DNA of 64,000 nt, from NCBI RefSeq assembly GCF_030272615.1, contig NC_081406.1, positions 460,376,072 through 460,440,071 of the forward strand. Direction: 5' to 3'. Positions 1 through 11,048 of the stretch are shown piece by piece. Made by a program: the position numbers and the translations under genes. Each line of letters opens with the position of its first letter. Positions within the stretch are counted from its first letter, which is position 1. The notes beneath the pieces are model-generated. The model searched no databases, was not told the DNA's origin, and saw nothing but the letters and a program-made list of their open reading frames with translations. This stretch comes from Cryptomeria japonica (Eukaryota; Streptophyta; Pinopsida; Cupressales; Cupressaceae).

Positions 1-16
1 CTATCATTTCATATCA

Positions 17-235
17 ATTTGTAAAACAACTCAAGTTCTCAAAAACCATATCAAAACTTGTAAAACAACTCAAGTTCTCAAAAACCATATCAAAACTTGT
101 AAAACAACTCAAGTCTCCACAATCACATAAACTTGTAAAACAACTCAAGTTTCCCACCCATATCAGCTTGTAAAACAACTCAAGTTTCCAACCCATATCG
201 GCTTGTAACACAACTCAGGCTTTCACACACATTGA
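17..235. repeat. Short tandem array, about 34-39 bp unit, 6 copies
   Basis: Six successive copies share a core cttgtaaaacaactcaag, starting near 18, 56, 95, 133, 167 and 202. The first three are almost identical and later ones drift. The array lies in the 3' non-coding part of a + strand Tat-like element whose polypurine tract is at 1464-1480. The larger Tat element at 42981-55230 has a comparable but unrelated array in the same relative position. No coding potential is apparent. Confidence 0.85.
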
Positions 236-419
236 ACTTGAAATAGAACACACAACTACATCATATTTTGATCAAAACAACAGATTGATATCTATATATA
301 ACTTGAAAACTCGCAAATCAAAACAAGTTATACAAACACTCATATTGGGTAAATTCATCAAAACACGACAGGCAAACAAAACAAATTTTCAAATCAGCCA
401 AAATTGCAAAATTTTTCCG

Positions 420-880
420 ATGCGCTAAAACAGATCTTCAATGTGCTAAAACACCCCATGCACTAGGCTGTCTCTCCTACGCGCTAATCTATCTGTCCTA
501 TGCGCTAGACTCTATCTACGCACTACTCTTTTCCCCCATTGCGCTACCTAACCCATCCTATGCACTAGACTCTGTCTAGACGCTAATCTATCCCTCCTAC
601 GTGCTACCCATTTAGCCCTATGTGCTAGGTTAGCCCTACGTGCTAAACCCCTTTCCCTATGCGACCCTCTGCGGCCCCTATGCGCTAGGTCACACCTACA
701 TGCTAACCTGTTGACGCGACGTGCTACCCAACACTTTCTATGCGCTATTATCCATGCACGCGCTAACCTAAAAGTTTTATGCGCTAGCCTACAGTTTTCG
801 GATGCAACCCCTAAATTTGAACTTGATGCGCTACTTCACACTTCGTATGCGCTACTGTGGACCGTAGACACGCTAAAACA
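420..880. repeat. Degenerate GCGCTA-motif array
   Basis: The hexamer gcgcta, or a one-base variant (gtgcta, gcacta, acgcta), recurs every 15-30 bases for about 460 bp, usually as ctatgcgcta or ctacgtgcta. The spacer sequence differs from copy to copy, so only the short motif is kept. On the minus strand the motif is TAGCGC and would lie inside the putative first intron of the antisense transcript that starts near 1080. Function unknown. Confidence 0.75.
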
Positions 881-962
881 AAACACCCGAACTTTGAAAT
901 TCGAAAAATACCTAAAAATGACAAAATAAAAAATCAAAAGAGGGTCAAAAACGTTGACTTAC

Positions 963-1037
963 TGGTGGTCCACACGCTACCAGTCTTCGGTACCTCCGAA
1001 CGCGCTCAAAATGGTGTCTGTGATAGGGAATAGGCAT
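963..1037 (-). CDS. Putative first coding exon of an antisense gene in a Tat element
   Basis: On the minus strand an ATG at 1037 opens a short Arg-rich reading frame (start MPIPYHRHHF). It runs to a consensus 5' splice donor GTAAGT whose GT occupies 962-961. Read through, it stops after about 30 codons. A TATA box lies 74 bp upstream at 1111-1118. The same order (TATA, short ATG exon, donor, degenerate GC-motif array) occurs at 37172-36564 ahead of PMD coding sequence. By analogy this is the 5' exon of an antisense PMD-type gene whose remainder lies left of the window. That role is inference; the exon alone has no recognisable domain. Confidence 0.3.
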
Positions 1038-1110
1038 TTTCTCTCCAGAGCCAATTCTTCTTCTTCAAAGTCAACAAAGCACAAATGAACCTAAATCAAG
1101 CCCTTTTCCC

Positions 1111-1118
1111 CTTTTATA
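1111..1118 (-). promoter_or_regulatory. Candidate TATA box of antisense transcript
   Basis: Minus-strand TATAAAAG in a CCTATAAAAGGGG context, followed downstream by a plausible leader and the ATG at 1037. It reads away from the adjacent 3' LTR, so it would drive transcription opposite to the retroelement. Confidence 0.35.
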
Positions 1119-1463
1119 GGAGGAAAATGAAATTAGGGTTAGCCGACTGGACCTGTAATATGGTCACGGTCTCCCCTATACCAAAACAGTTGTAACTTAT
1201 CGGGAGATGAATCAATCTGTACACTTTTTACATGCACGAAATCATACACATCATACGAACTTCATCAAATTAAATCAAAAAATTTCAAAATTGATTCATC
1301 TCCCGAGGCGGCATCACCATCAAATATCAAATCTGGGGCATCACGCATCACATCAAATCTGGGGCACAACTGGCAAATCAAAAGAGCGACACAAAAATTG
1401 CATTTGATCATAAATCATGATAAGGCATCATTTTCTTTGAAATAACATGTGCACACACGTCAC

Positions 1464-1480
1464 TTCAAAGAGGGGCAAAA
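1464..1480 (+). other. Polypurine tract of a + strand Tat-like element
   Basis: The tract ttcaaagaggggcaaaa is followed directly by TGTAGACA, an LTR start. The same join occurs in reverse complement at 44084-44108 and in variant form at 37401-37418, which supports the call. The rest of this element lies left of the window. Confidence 0.8.
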
Positions 1481-2162
1481 TGTAGACATATAAAAATGAC
1501 CATATTCCTAAATGAATATTTTATGTTCATTTCTCTATTTAATTAAATTATCCACATTCCTCTATTTTATTAAGTAAATTACTCAATTTATTTAAATAAA
1601 ATTCACTATACCATTTAATGAATAAATCATTTTATTCAATTAAATCCCCCTATCCACTTTTAATTAAATTCAAATTTAATTAAATAGTTATCCCAAATTG
1701 AATAAATCTATTTTATTTAATTTTCCAAATTAAAACCTGTGTGGGGGAAAAAGTGAGACTAGGTTATCATGCCCTAATCCTACCTTTTGACACACATTAC
1801 GGAATACGAAAGAGCCTAGAGATATCGCACAATTGGCTACTTCTTTTTGTGAAAGAGAGAGCCACGGGATATCTATTAGGATTTCTATTCCCTTGTTGAA
1901 ATTGTAAGATCAAGTAACGCAAGTTCAAACCCTAATCCCAAAATGCAAGTATGAACTAATAACAAGATTGCAGAATTGAGATTAAACAATGAACAACTGT
2001 AAATACAAGGATGAAATAAGAATGCAGATGTGTACTCGGAGTCAAAATCGGACTGAAAATGTTCGGGACGGGGGCGCGGGCGCAACTGTCCTGAAAACTG
2101 CACCGGAAACTACTGTTCTGCACTCTGGAACACTATCAGAAAGCTGTCTGCAAACTGTCTGT

Positions 2163-2262
2163 CCGGAGGACCAGGGCGCCCAGTGCCTCTGTCCCAGGGA
2201 CTAGGGCGCCCAGTGCCCCTGTCCTGGCAGGACCAGGGCGCCCAGCGCCCCTGTCCCAGTCT
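2163..2262. repeat. GC-rich palindromic minisatellite (3 copies)
   Basis: Three copies of a roughly 30-bp unit of the form ggaccagggcgcccagcgcc...gtcc lie in otherwise AT-rich DNA. The same unit occurs in all four LTRs of elements A and B, on either side of a GCGCCC/GGGCGC inverted core. Confidence 0.8.
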
Positions 2263-2981
2263 TCTGCTCTGCAATTTGATACAGAGTGCTGTCTCGACCT
2301 TCTTTCTCCGGATCTGTATCCTACGGCGTTGTCTGAATCCCAAAACCTGCAGTGATATCTGGAAAAGGGTGTATGGGCGGCTATATAGGATTTTGCCTTA
2401 GTCAAACCCCCACTTCGGTGATTTCCACCTCCACGAATAGCCAAGTTGTTTTATAAAATGTATTGTGTGTGCAGACCTAGTGTGTGTGCCAGGTCCTAAA
2501 ATGCAAGAAAGCAAACTAGAGCAACCTAGAAAGTAAACCCTAATTGCTTGTAAATGATAACGTAAATGCTCTAAATCAAGATGCAAAGTGATCTAAAGCA
2601 TGAATAAATGATGTATTGAAGCTTATGTAAATACATGAAAACAACATGAAATCATACCCAACCCTCAAGGGAGGAGTACAAGCCAATCTTCAGTCGGTAA
2701 TCTCCTATTGTTCTTCAATGTCTTCCAAGCCCTAAGTGGATGAATGAATTTGATAGATGCTTGATAGAAAGATGTTGTAAGATGTTGAGGTCTTCAAAGA
2801 TCTACCCTTTCGCTGCATATGAAGTCCCTCCAAAACAAAAATCGGATCCCTTCAAATGAGGAAAGAGAGCTTTTATGTATGAAACCCTAGGTCGTAAATT
2901 CATATTTTGGCCGACCTAGAGATTGAATAGCCCGCCAATTTCTTAGGGTTAAGCTTTATTTTATGATTGGATCGCGCTCCT

Positions 2982-3056
2982 AAAATTTCAGGAAAAATGT
3001 CGGGGACCATGTTGCACTCCGGGTGCCATGGTGCCGACAACTTTTCACCAAATTTT
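2982..3056. repeat. Hairpin family copy (solo LTR)
   Basis: Imperfect inverted repeat. The left arm aaaatttcaggaaaaatgtc and the right arm, read in reverse complement as aaaatttggtgaaaagttgt, enclose a GC-rich core with CCATG paired to CATGG and a loop containing gttgcactccgggtgc. Eight further copies are in elements A and B. Confidence 0.7.
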
Positions 3057-4057
3057 CAGGGCCGTCGGATATGATGATTTTAGAGAGAATCCCGAAGTTA
3101 TAGGTGATTTCGAGATGTTTTGACCCCGAAACCAAGCCCCCAAGTTTGAAATAGGACTTAATTAGGGTTTTTGATTAAGTGGTGTATTGGAGGAATAAAA
3201 TGCGAAGGGCGCGCTTTAGTGAAAAGGGCCCAATTTTATGATGATGAAATAGGACCTTAGACCTAATTAATTTGATTAATTAAGTGCTTAAGGAGAAATG
3301 CAATGCAGAATGTAAAATACACTAAGGCGGGTGCTAAACTAGGTGTGAAATTGTACCACCCTAGCAAGTGCGTACAATTTACGACGCTACACAACCAAAT
3401 TGAATGAATTAAATTATTTCAATTAAATCCTATTATCCCTCCATCCACTTGCAAAATCCCAAACCCCTTTCTAATCCCTTCTAGAATCTTCTAAACACTT
3501 CTAATTAACTTAACCCTCCTCTAAATTTTGTCACATCCCTAAGCAAAGGGAAGTCACTTCTCAAAACCCTTAAAGTCTTTGATAACCATTAAAGGTTTTC
3601 AACCTTCAACCACCAAAACCCTTAAAGTCTTTGAGAACCATTGAAGGCTTCCAACCTTCAACCACTTAATCCCCAAAGTCTCCAATAACCATTAATGGTT
3701 AATTCAAACCCTCCCACCTGGTTAAAACATTTGTTTTGACTCAACCTCTATCCAACCCAAGGGTCTCATCAGGCCTTTAATTCTTTGACCATGATTATCT
3801 CTTAATCATTTGCACAAAGGTTTATCCTTGGATTAACTCCTAATCCAGTGGGTAAGCCTAACTTAGACTTGACCCTTAGCCTTTAGATAACCATGAGGTC
3901 TTCTCAGGCCTTTAATGCCTCCAACCTCTTCTCTCAACCCAATCCTATGTTGACATTTGTCACCATTTCATTGGTGCCAATTGTGCACATGGATCCCCAA
4001 CTTTCAAACCTGGCCCTTGATTAAACCTTTCAATCTTGACCATCCATTGCCTTGTTT

Positions 4058-4070
4058 ATGCTATAAATAG
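4058..4070 (+). promoter_or_regulatory. LTR TATA box
   Basis: gctataaatagag lies in the distal half of the interrupted LTR, about 40 bp upstream of a CA-rich stretch. Its position suits an LTR promoter (U3/R boundary). Confidence 0.45.
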
Positions 4071-4600
4071 AGCTCTCATTCCTCCATTCTCAACAATCAT
4101 CTTTCAAATTTGAAGCATTACACTTATGCTCAGATTCTTTCAAGCTTTCTCATTTCATATATGCTCATCATTTAGCCTCTTTTAGATCAGGAATTAGACT
4201 AAATATGCATGCTAGAATACTTTCTTTATCATTTTAGCTCAATCATAGACTAAATATATCATGTTAGGATAGTATTCATACTAACCTCATCATCTTATCA
4301 TCTAGTGTATTGCATTTTAGAATCATACATAGCTTAATCTCCATTTCATACTAAAATCTATTAGAGCATCTCTCGTTCTCATATTTGCCATCCCTAAACC
4401 ATTTTTCTCAGTGATCTGAGAGCAAAAACGCTGGTTTGAGGGACATTGTGAGATAGAGAACCATGGGACCCTCCTTGGGAAGCTGAGTAACACTACGTTA
4501 CTCCATAGCTTGCATCAAGAAGTCCTGTGTGTGTGTGTGGACTAGTATTTAACTAAATTTTCACATATTAAGTTTTATTCGCCCACTTTTCCCGCATACA

Positions 4601-5796
4601 ATTCCAGTAGCCAAATGATTTGTCCCTATGATATGCGGATTATTTAGGATAGTGTCATATGTGAGTTAATGAATGTATTAGTTAAGTAAGATACATGTGC
4701 ATGTCCTTGTATGTTAATTTTTGTTTTAGTGCAGATAATAATTGATGTTGCGGTGGATGATTTTCTTTCGTGCCTAAGGACTGGAAAATCACGTTCAGAT
4801 AACTGGAGGTCAAACTAAATGGGATTCGAGCAAGCACAATGTATGGCATAATCAGAGTAGTTATACTTCACTATGGGAGTTTAAATCTGGTGCATATTGA
4901 ATTCGCAAAAATATCGCTTTGGCATGCAAAGACTGTGGTTCGGTTTCAGATCCACGGTTCTTGCAGCCAATCTCTCAGTTATCTCCTTCATCTGACAATT
5001 ATCCGCCTCTTCTTTTGGGCGTAACTTGATTTGTCCATTGTAGTTGATCTTTTCTTTATAACAAGCTTTTCCTTCTTTCTTAGAGTTAGACAAGATGGAA
5101 AGGAATTGAGTAGAGTTTTGTCAAGCATTATGAATTTTTCTCTTTTAGAATATGTAATCATTTTCAGGAAGAAATGAATAAGAATATGTTGTTCTGATCT
5201 ATTAATAGTACTTTGTTGGGAGTTTGATATCACTCATGCAAGGGGGCCCACTTGGTGAGTGATCCTATGTTTATGATCATTGAAGTTAGTTTTTACTTAG
5301 TTGCAGTAGAAGTTCATGATTGGATTGTTCCTGTAGCCATTGGAAATAGATCTGTTGACTGTACCTATAGCCAAGACAGAACGGTGTGATTTCTGTTATT
5401 TTCATTAGATCATTTTAGTAGTGTTTTGTGAATCTTTCATGTAGCCTTTTTTGATTTCCATTCCCGCCTTTCCTTTCTGCATAATGTTAGTCACTACAGT
5501 AATGCAAAATAATCATTTAAGGATCTTAGTGCATATATATTGTAGACCCATTTCAAGTTTTACATTCCTGGATTGATAACTAAATGAACACCAGCCATGA
5601 AAATAGTAAACTCTACCATATAAATGTCCAAACTTTGGATTGAGATTTCAATTAGAGGTATTATTATTATCATTATAGTTGGGGTAGATAGGGGGGTTTG
5701 AATTTTTTCACGGAATGACTAAGTGGGAAAGATGCCACAATCACTAGCTATTTCATCAAGAACTAGAAGAATGACAAAATTCTTATCGGATCCTAG
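4601..5796. other. About 1.2 kb without recognisable gene
   Basis: AT-rich sequence with only short open frames in all six frames. No LTR end, primer site, TSD or protein motif is recognised. It may hold the U5 end of the preceding LTR and the leader of the ORF that follows. Confidence 0.5.
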
Positions 5797-7307
5797 ATGA
5801 TGAATGTTGATGAGGAGGTCATCACCGAGGCCATGGGGATGACGACTGAGGGAATGGAATTTTACAGGGACAAAGGCATATCAGATAAAGCAGCAGACAA
5901 GTTTCCTGTTATAGATGAAGAGAGGAGAAAGATGATTAAAATCGACAACTCCTACCATGCCCCAAAGAGAATTTGCAGGCCATGGATGTGTATCTTATTT
6001 GCTTCTATTGAATACATTACCTTAGATGGTAGGTTTACCAGAGCCTACGAGCATCACTTTGTTTTACTCAACCATTTCCATCACGAGGAAAAGGTTAGCC
6101 TTCCCTATTACCTTGCATGCTCAATGGATCATACTATAAAGGAGATCCAGAAGGACCCTAAGGGTGATCATGCCCTCCATCAAAGGCTCATGGTCCTAGT
6201 TTATAAAATGCTCAAGGGGAAGTTCATTGAAAAGCCTATTAAGGGCAAAAATGCAAGAGATGTGACAACGGAGAGTGAAGCTAGTGGTTTTAACTTTGAA
6301 TCAGAGACCGAGGGAGAATCAGAAGAAACTAGAAAAAAATGGAGGAATAGGGCCAAGAAGAGAAGGATTATTGTGGAATTACATATGTCGGATTCTGAAA
6401 CCGACTCCTTTAAGAAAAAAATTGTTAAAAAAAAGAAAGGGAAAGCTACTAGAAAATAAGATCAGAGAAAGAATACTAAAAAGGGTAATAATTCTGATAT
6501 CAACCATATTCTGGTTGATTCTGAGGAGGAGACTAAAGAAAACAAGAAGGTTGAGAGTCAGGATAAAGATGGGGAGGGCAACCCGGTTATGGACAATATA
6601 GAGGCAGTGAATACCACAAGTTTGCATAAGGAGGATAAAGGGGATAAAAGTGGCAGTGGTGACAATGATACTGTTAAGGCCTTATGTGAGACCATCGCGA
6701 CCATGGTGAAGGATATCAGCAGTTTGAAAATAGATACTCAGGCTATTGCTAGAGTTATGTTGGTGATAAGGCCTTGGCTGAACATGTTAAAGAATTGGTT
6801 GCTATTTTGCATAATGCGGAAGCTATTGAATGTATGGTTGGAAAAATCATAGCTATGAAAAAAAATGTCAATGAGATGGGAGATAGAAAGGAAATGGAAA
6901 TCAAAATGAATGATTTCGACAACAGAATTGACAGGTTGGAACACAACATCAAGAAGATTGCTGACCAAAATTTCCAAATCCTCAAATCATCTGTGGACAA
7001 CATGAACATCCTTATCAATAGGTTCAAGAACAAAGCCGAGAAGGATGGTGATAAAGAGCAGCTAGACAAGAAGGGTCATGAAAGGAGGACCAGAGCCATC
7101 ACAAAGATTAAGGGTGACATCAAAGGTCATGAGATGGAGGAACTGAAGACCTCAGCAAACAACATGAAACAAATGGTTGTTCACGCTAAGGAAATTATGA
7201 ATAGTATTTACATTTCAGTTGGTGTCTTGGCTTCTATCTTTTTGTTGTCTATGTGCTTTCCTTTCGCTATCTATTCCAGGTTTTTAATGTTATGTCATGT
7301 TAGCTGA
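5797..7307 (+). pseudogene. Decayed coiled-coil ORF of unknown family
   Basis: A reading frame of about 500 codons is broken by one TAA (6457-6459) and one single-base frameshift near 6760-6775. The first 150 residues look globular, with alternating hydrophobic and charged helices (a LDGRFTRAYEHHFVLLNHF region, then SLPYYLACSMD). Next comes an acidic/lysine-rich linker, then a long predicted coiled coil, and near the C-terminus one hydrophobic segment (SIYISVGVLASIFLLSMCF) that could span a membrane. Architecture is like ORF2 of the Copia-type element (23045-26421): globular N-terminus, then charged linker, then coiled coil. I do not recognise the family; a weak resemblance to plant transposon-associated domains is possible. 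An in-frame TAG just precedes the chosen ATG. Confidence 0.5.
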
Positions 7308-7419
7308 TCCCTGTCGATGGGCTCATTTTGTCTTTTTGAATTGATCAGACACTTTTTATAGCTGATCTGTTTTCCTGGTTTGTACAAGGTTTGGGTACCT
7401 TTCAAATACCTGCTTTTAC

Positions 7420-9058
7420 TTAATCAAAACAAAGAAGGTCTTAATTGAGAAAGGTATCATCAATATATTCAAAGAAAATAAAAAAGACTTGAAAGGAAAT
7501 GATAAGCCACGATTTTGGAACAATAACAAGAACACAGTAAATGATGGTGTTTTAGATTCTAACACAGTGAGACCAAAAATCACTCTTTCAGGACCAAGTT
7601 CTTCTATAAACAGCCAAGTAAATACTCAAGAAACTTCAAAACCATGAAGGAAATACATCCCATTGGGAGAACCACTTGAGTCAGCTTTTAGGAAGCTAGT
7701 AGAAAACAAGCTAATAACAATTCCAGACAATCCTCCATATGAACCAAAAGTCAAACCAAATTGGTAGAATGACGATGAGTATTGTGAATATCACAAGGGC
7801 AAGGGACATAAAACAAGAAATTACCATCACTTGAAGAACATTATTAAAGATCTTATTGATAAAGGTGACATTGTGATTGATGGACATACATCCAATCAAG
7901 AACATAAGATGTTTAAGGAACCATTCCCTAAACATGACAAGGGAAAATCCAAAGCCACAGATAATCAAGCCAACTATAACAAAATGTCCTATGACTATGA
8001 TCCAATCGTTAACCACATTTCAATGGACAAGTATGTTTCTACTATTATCATAAAGGACAAAATGCTTGAGAGTTCTACCCAAAGAACCAAAGTTATCCTA
8101 AAAGGCATTGGAACTTATTTTGAATCTACCTTTGAATGTAATGTCACAATTTTTCATGGTAAGGTCACCCTGTAAGGTGCTCTAGCTAAAACCACCACTT
8201 CCTCATTGGCCAAACCTAAGTACAACCTAGTAGAATAGTCAGGGAAGACACCCACATTTATCTCAATCCTAGAACTATTGCATATCTCTGCTTCACATAA
8301 AACCATACTTGACAAAGTCCTAAGAGAAAATTTTGTACCCACTGATCTGAACATGGACCAATTTCTAGTCATGGTGGGATACCTTTCCATTCCACATAAC
8401 CTTACATTTACATAAGCTGATGATGCTTCCACAACCTAGCCTCATAATGCACCTTTACATATTGAAGCCTTTATCTATAAAAACTACCTCAAATGAGTCT
8501 TATAGATGGAGGAGCAGGTCTAAACATTTGTACATTGAGCACTATTAAACAATTGGGATATTCTGAAAAAGCTATGAATTCTACACATGCAATAACCATA
8601 AAATCATATGATGATGAAGAGCGTTCATCCAATGGCATAGTCACCTTAGCTATCAGAGTAAGGTCATTCACGAAGGATGTGGTTTGTCAAATCCTTGATC
8701 TAGATCTCACATACAATATACTCTTGGGATGCCCATGCATTCATGAAATAAGAGTTGTTCCCTCAATATATCATCGATGTATCAAGTTCCCATACAATAG
8801 ATTTGAAGTGACCAACAAATGTGATCTGAATATGTTCATATATTGCAATAACCTGGGAGTAAGATTAGAAATAACAATCCCATTCAATCGATAAGTTGTT
8901 CCATCTTCAATATATGTTGATCTTGAATCGTTGAAAGCTTCTACATCCAAACAAATAGAGATCAAAGAAAAGTTCAAGATTAAAGACTTTGGATGTGGTG
9001 AATATATCTTTCATGGGATGGTGGAGATAGAGGCAGATGACAAAGGTGAGGTGCAGTA
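7420..9058 (+). pseudogene. Tat-lineage gag-protease fragment, decayed
   Basis: Multiple stops and at least one frameshift (between 8175 and 8493) break this frame. Landmarks match the gag-pol of the Tat element at 46262-53469. They are a zinc-finger-like EYCEYHKGKGH...LKNIIKDLIDKG (about 7780-7860; the last Cys position is Tyr), then KMFKEPFPKHDKGK, and a retropepsin-like block with LIDGGAGLNICT (about 8500-8535), where the usual DSG/DTG reads DGG. The block continues through DLTYNILLGCPCIHE and PSIYHRCIKFPYN. The fragment ends in a KIKDFGCGEYIF segment and abuts PMD-type sequence near 9060. RT and integrase are absent. Confidence 0.65.
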
Positions 9059-9059
9059 G

Positions 9060-9796
9060 TAGAGAGGAGGGTAGTTCAAAGGAGAGATGGAGAGAGGAGT
9101 GACATGCAAATGTAGTCAAAGGTAGAGGTGGGCTGCCATTACAGGCACCGACAATGCAGGTTTCGAGACAAGGATAGAGAAAGGGATAAAGTGAGGAGAG
9201 AGGAGAGGAGGAGGATGAGCTACTATCCTTGAGAAAGATCTACCAAGGACAGGAAAATGAGATTTAGGATCTAGAGAGGGATGTGGCTAGGCTCAGGAGT
9301 CAGGTGAGGGACATTGAGCAAGAGACAGATCAGGCTATTCAATGCTACATGAAGGATGAGGAGGCATTGAGGGTAGGTAGGCGAGTAGTAGAGGACATTG
9401 GGGCTGGATATTCCTATGTTTTATGAGCAAGGGAGGAGATAGGCTACTAGAGAGACTTGTATTATGGAGTTGTTCCTCTTGATTAGTGGACTAGGAGCTT
9501 CCAGATACCATCGCGGGCTACAACAACCACTAGAGGGAGAGATAGGAGTCATGCATTTAATGGTGGGGTAATGGGTCCTCCACCACCAATAGATAGAGGT
9601 GGAAGGAGAGATGATTCTAGAGCGGGGACTTCCAGGACTCAAACTCCATTAAGGTCGGTTGGCTCCGAGGGAGGGAGTTCATCATAGCCTTAGATGGCTC
9701 CCAAAGTATTAGTTTTTTGTATCATTTTTGTATGATGATGCAGACACTTTTGAGTGATTGAAGCTATATGATTTTGACATCATTGTATCATGAAAC
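9060..9796 (+). pseudogene. PMD-gene C-terminal relic (sense strand +), interrupted by element A
   Basis: A coiled-coil segment (frame with LRSQVRDIEQETDQAIQCY and EDIGAGYSYVL, about 9290-9425) matches the 3' part of the minus-strand PMD gene at 18960-20250, where LRSQ/LGIQ...DTEQG and DTGAGYAYVL occur in the same order. Numerous stops are present. Its 3' flank was cut by element A at 9797 and resumes at 17630. No PMD core is visible here, so the call rests on the match to the other copy. Confidence 0.5.
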
Positions 9797-9965
9797 TGTA
9801 GCGTCCTAAAATTGCGACACTTGCAATTTCGACTGCATTTCGGTCTTCATGATGGCGACGCAACACACAACCTGAATGGAGACCCTGAAACTTGCTCACG
9901 ACACTGAAAACTGCATTTTTCAAGCACCATTGGCCTGAACCCCCTTGTACCCCGCTGTCCCGGAG

Positions 9966-10024
9966 GTGGGACCAGAGCGCCCAGCGCCCTGGTCCCTCAG
10001 GACCAGGGCGCCCAGCGCCCTGGT
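9966..10024. repeat. GC-rich palindromic minisatellite, 2 units (A 5' LTR)
   Basis: Two units of ggaccag(a/g)gcgcccagcgccctggtcc, each nearly its own reverse complement. They lie about 125 bp upstream of the TATA box. The matching pair in the 3' LTR is at 16562-16625. Confidence 0.85.
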
Positions 10025-10148
10025 CCCTGGGTCCTATTTTGGGCCCCGTCTCCTAAGGGGCTCGGGTCTTTTTGTTTGCAATTTGGAAATTACATTTCCT
10101 GGTCGGCCTAAGGTCGGGAAAATCAGTCTATCAGCCCTAAATGACAAG

Positions 10149-10156
10149 TATATAAA
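10149..10156 (+). promoter_or_regulatory. LTR TATA box (A, 5' LTR)
   Basis: TATATAAA in caagtatataaactac. It is conserved at 16746-16753 in the 3' LTR and, inverted, in both LTRs of B (near 29557-29564 and 36198-36205). Transcription would start about 30 bp downstream. Confidence 0.75.
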
Positions 10157-10611
10157 CTACATTTTCCTCTCTCATTCGATATGATGAAAAAGGCATGGAA
10201 ACTATACTCAAGCATTCAAGCATTCAAGCATTCCTTCAAGCAATTGATCATTTCAAGTCTCCATTCAAGGCTAAGTGTTGCATTCAAGTCAAGGATTCAA
10301 CCATTGAAGAGGAGATCACTTACTACATGCTACTACAACATACAACATACAACATCTAAACCTTCACACATAAGGATACAAACATCCTTAGAACAAGGTA
10401 TTAGTACTTGTTTTACATTACAGTCATTTACATTTACAACACTTGCTCATTTCTTGGTTAATTCCAAAACTGGGGTTTGACCTAAAGGCAAACCCCTAAT
10501 CCCTAACCCCCCAATCGTCTTCGCTTTTCTGTGTGTAGGTTGTAGGTACGCGGCTGAGATTGAAGCTCTGGAATCCTTGTGCAGAGATGAACAGATCCCC
10601 CTTCGTTTCGT

Positions 10612-10672
10612 GGATTTTTCGGAGGACCGTGGCGCCGGGCGCCATCATCCTGACAAATTTTGCTCAAATTTG
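10612..10672. repeat. Hairpin family copy (A, U5 of 5' LTR)
   Basis: The core TGGCGCC / GGCGCCA around a single G is flanked by arms ggatttttcgg-aggacc and, in reverse complement, caaatttgagcaaaatttgtcagg. It matches the copies in the leader and in the 3' LTR. Confidence 0.65.
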
Positions 10673-11030
10673 TAGGACAGTGCCGTATCGACATTCTACT
10701 ACTAATTCCAGGTCCGCAGCTTCATCCTATAACCCGAACTTAGTTTATAAGCGAATCTTTATGACTTTCTATGTATTCTTGGCTTAATTTCCTTAACAAC
10801 ATTCTTTACAAAAGAGGGTAGCCTTGCTTTCCTAACCCTTTAAATTCATTTAGCATCCAATCTTGCATTGCGTGGGATTGGATCTTATGAGTTTCAACCC
10901 CTCTTTTGAATGTAAAGTCTCTCCCCTAAGTGAAAACCATCGAATCCTAGTGAACCTCCCTTCTCTCTCCTCGGAGTCGGAAGAGGGGAGAACAACTAGG
11001 GTTCGATCATGATTTTTCTGCTTTACATTT

Positions 11031-11048
11031 TGGTGAACCCGACGTGAA
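11031..11048 (+). other. Primer binding site, element A (tRNA not assigned)
   Basis: tggtgaacccgacgtgaa begins three bases after the LTR. TGG at this position pairs with the CCA end of a tRNA. Element B carries the identical site in inverse orientation (35307-35324). I could not assign the matching tRNA. Confidence 0.7.

Larger units (their letters stand above)
1738..3391 (-). mobile_element. Solo LTR, minus strand, related to the LTRs of elements A and B
   Basis: Read on the minus strand it begins TGTAGCGTCGTAAATTG, close to the TGTAGCGTCCTAAAATTG start of A and B, and ends ...CCCCCACACA, so it has TG...CA ends. Flanks are aaacc (1733-1737) and caacc (3392-3396), a target duplication with one mismatch. 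It is about 1.65 kb, longer than the 1.23-kb LTRs of A and B. It holds a three-copy GC-rich palindromic minisatellite (2163-2262) and one copy of the hairpin family (2982-3056). Sequence beside that hairpin matches the leaders of A and B. No internal region accompanies it. Confidence 0.6.
1481..4600 (+). mobile_element. 3' LTR of a Tat-like Ty3/gypsy element, split by a solo LTR
   Basis: The LTR starts TGTAGACA right after the polypurine tract. Its first 257 bp are AT-rich U3 sequence (1481-1737). It is then interrupted by a minus-strand LTR (1738-3391) and resumes at about 3392-3397 with matching AT-rich then C-rich sequence. A TATA box, gctataaatag, lies near 4062. The 3' end was not found; 4600 is an estimate. 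There is no 5' partner in the window. Confidence 0.6.
9797..11027 (+). repeat. Element A 5' LTR
   Basis: Starts TGTAGCGTCC and ends GCTTTACA. Contents in order: two GC-rich palindromic minisatellite units (9966-10024), TATA box TATATAAA (10149-10156), a run of attcaagc repeats (about 10208-10235), a hairpin copy (10612-10672), and a U5 end rich in CTCTCC. The 3' LTR is at 16394-17624. Confidence 0.95.
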
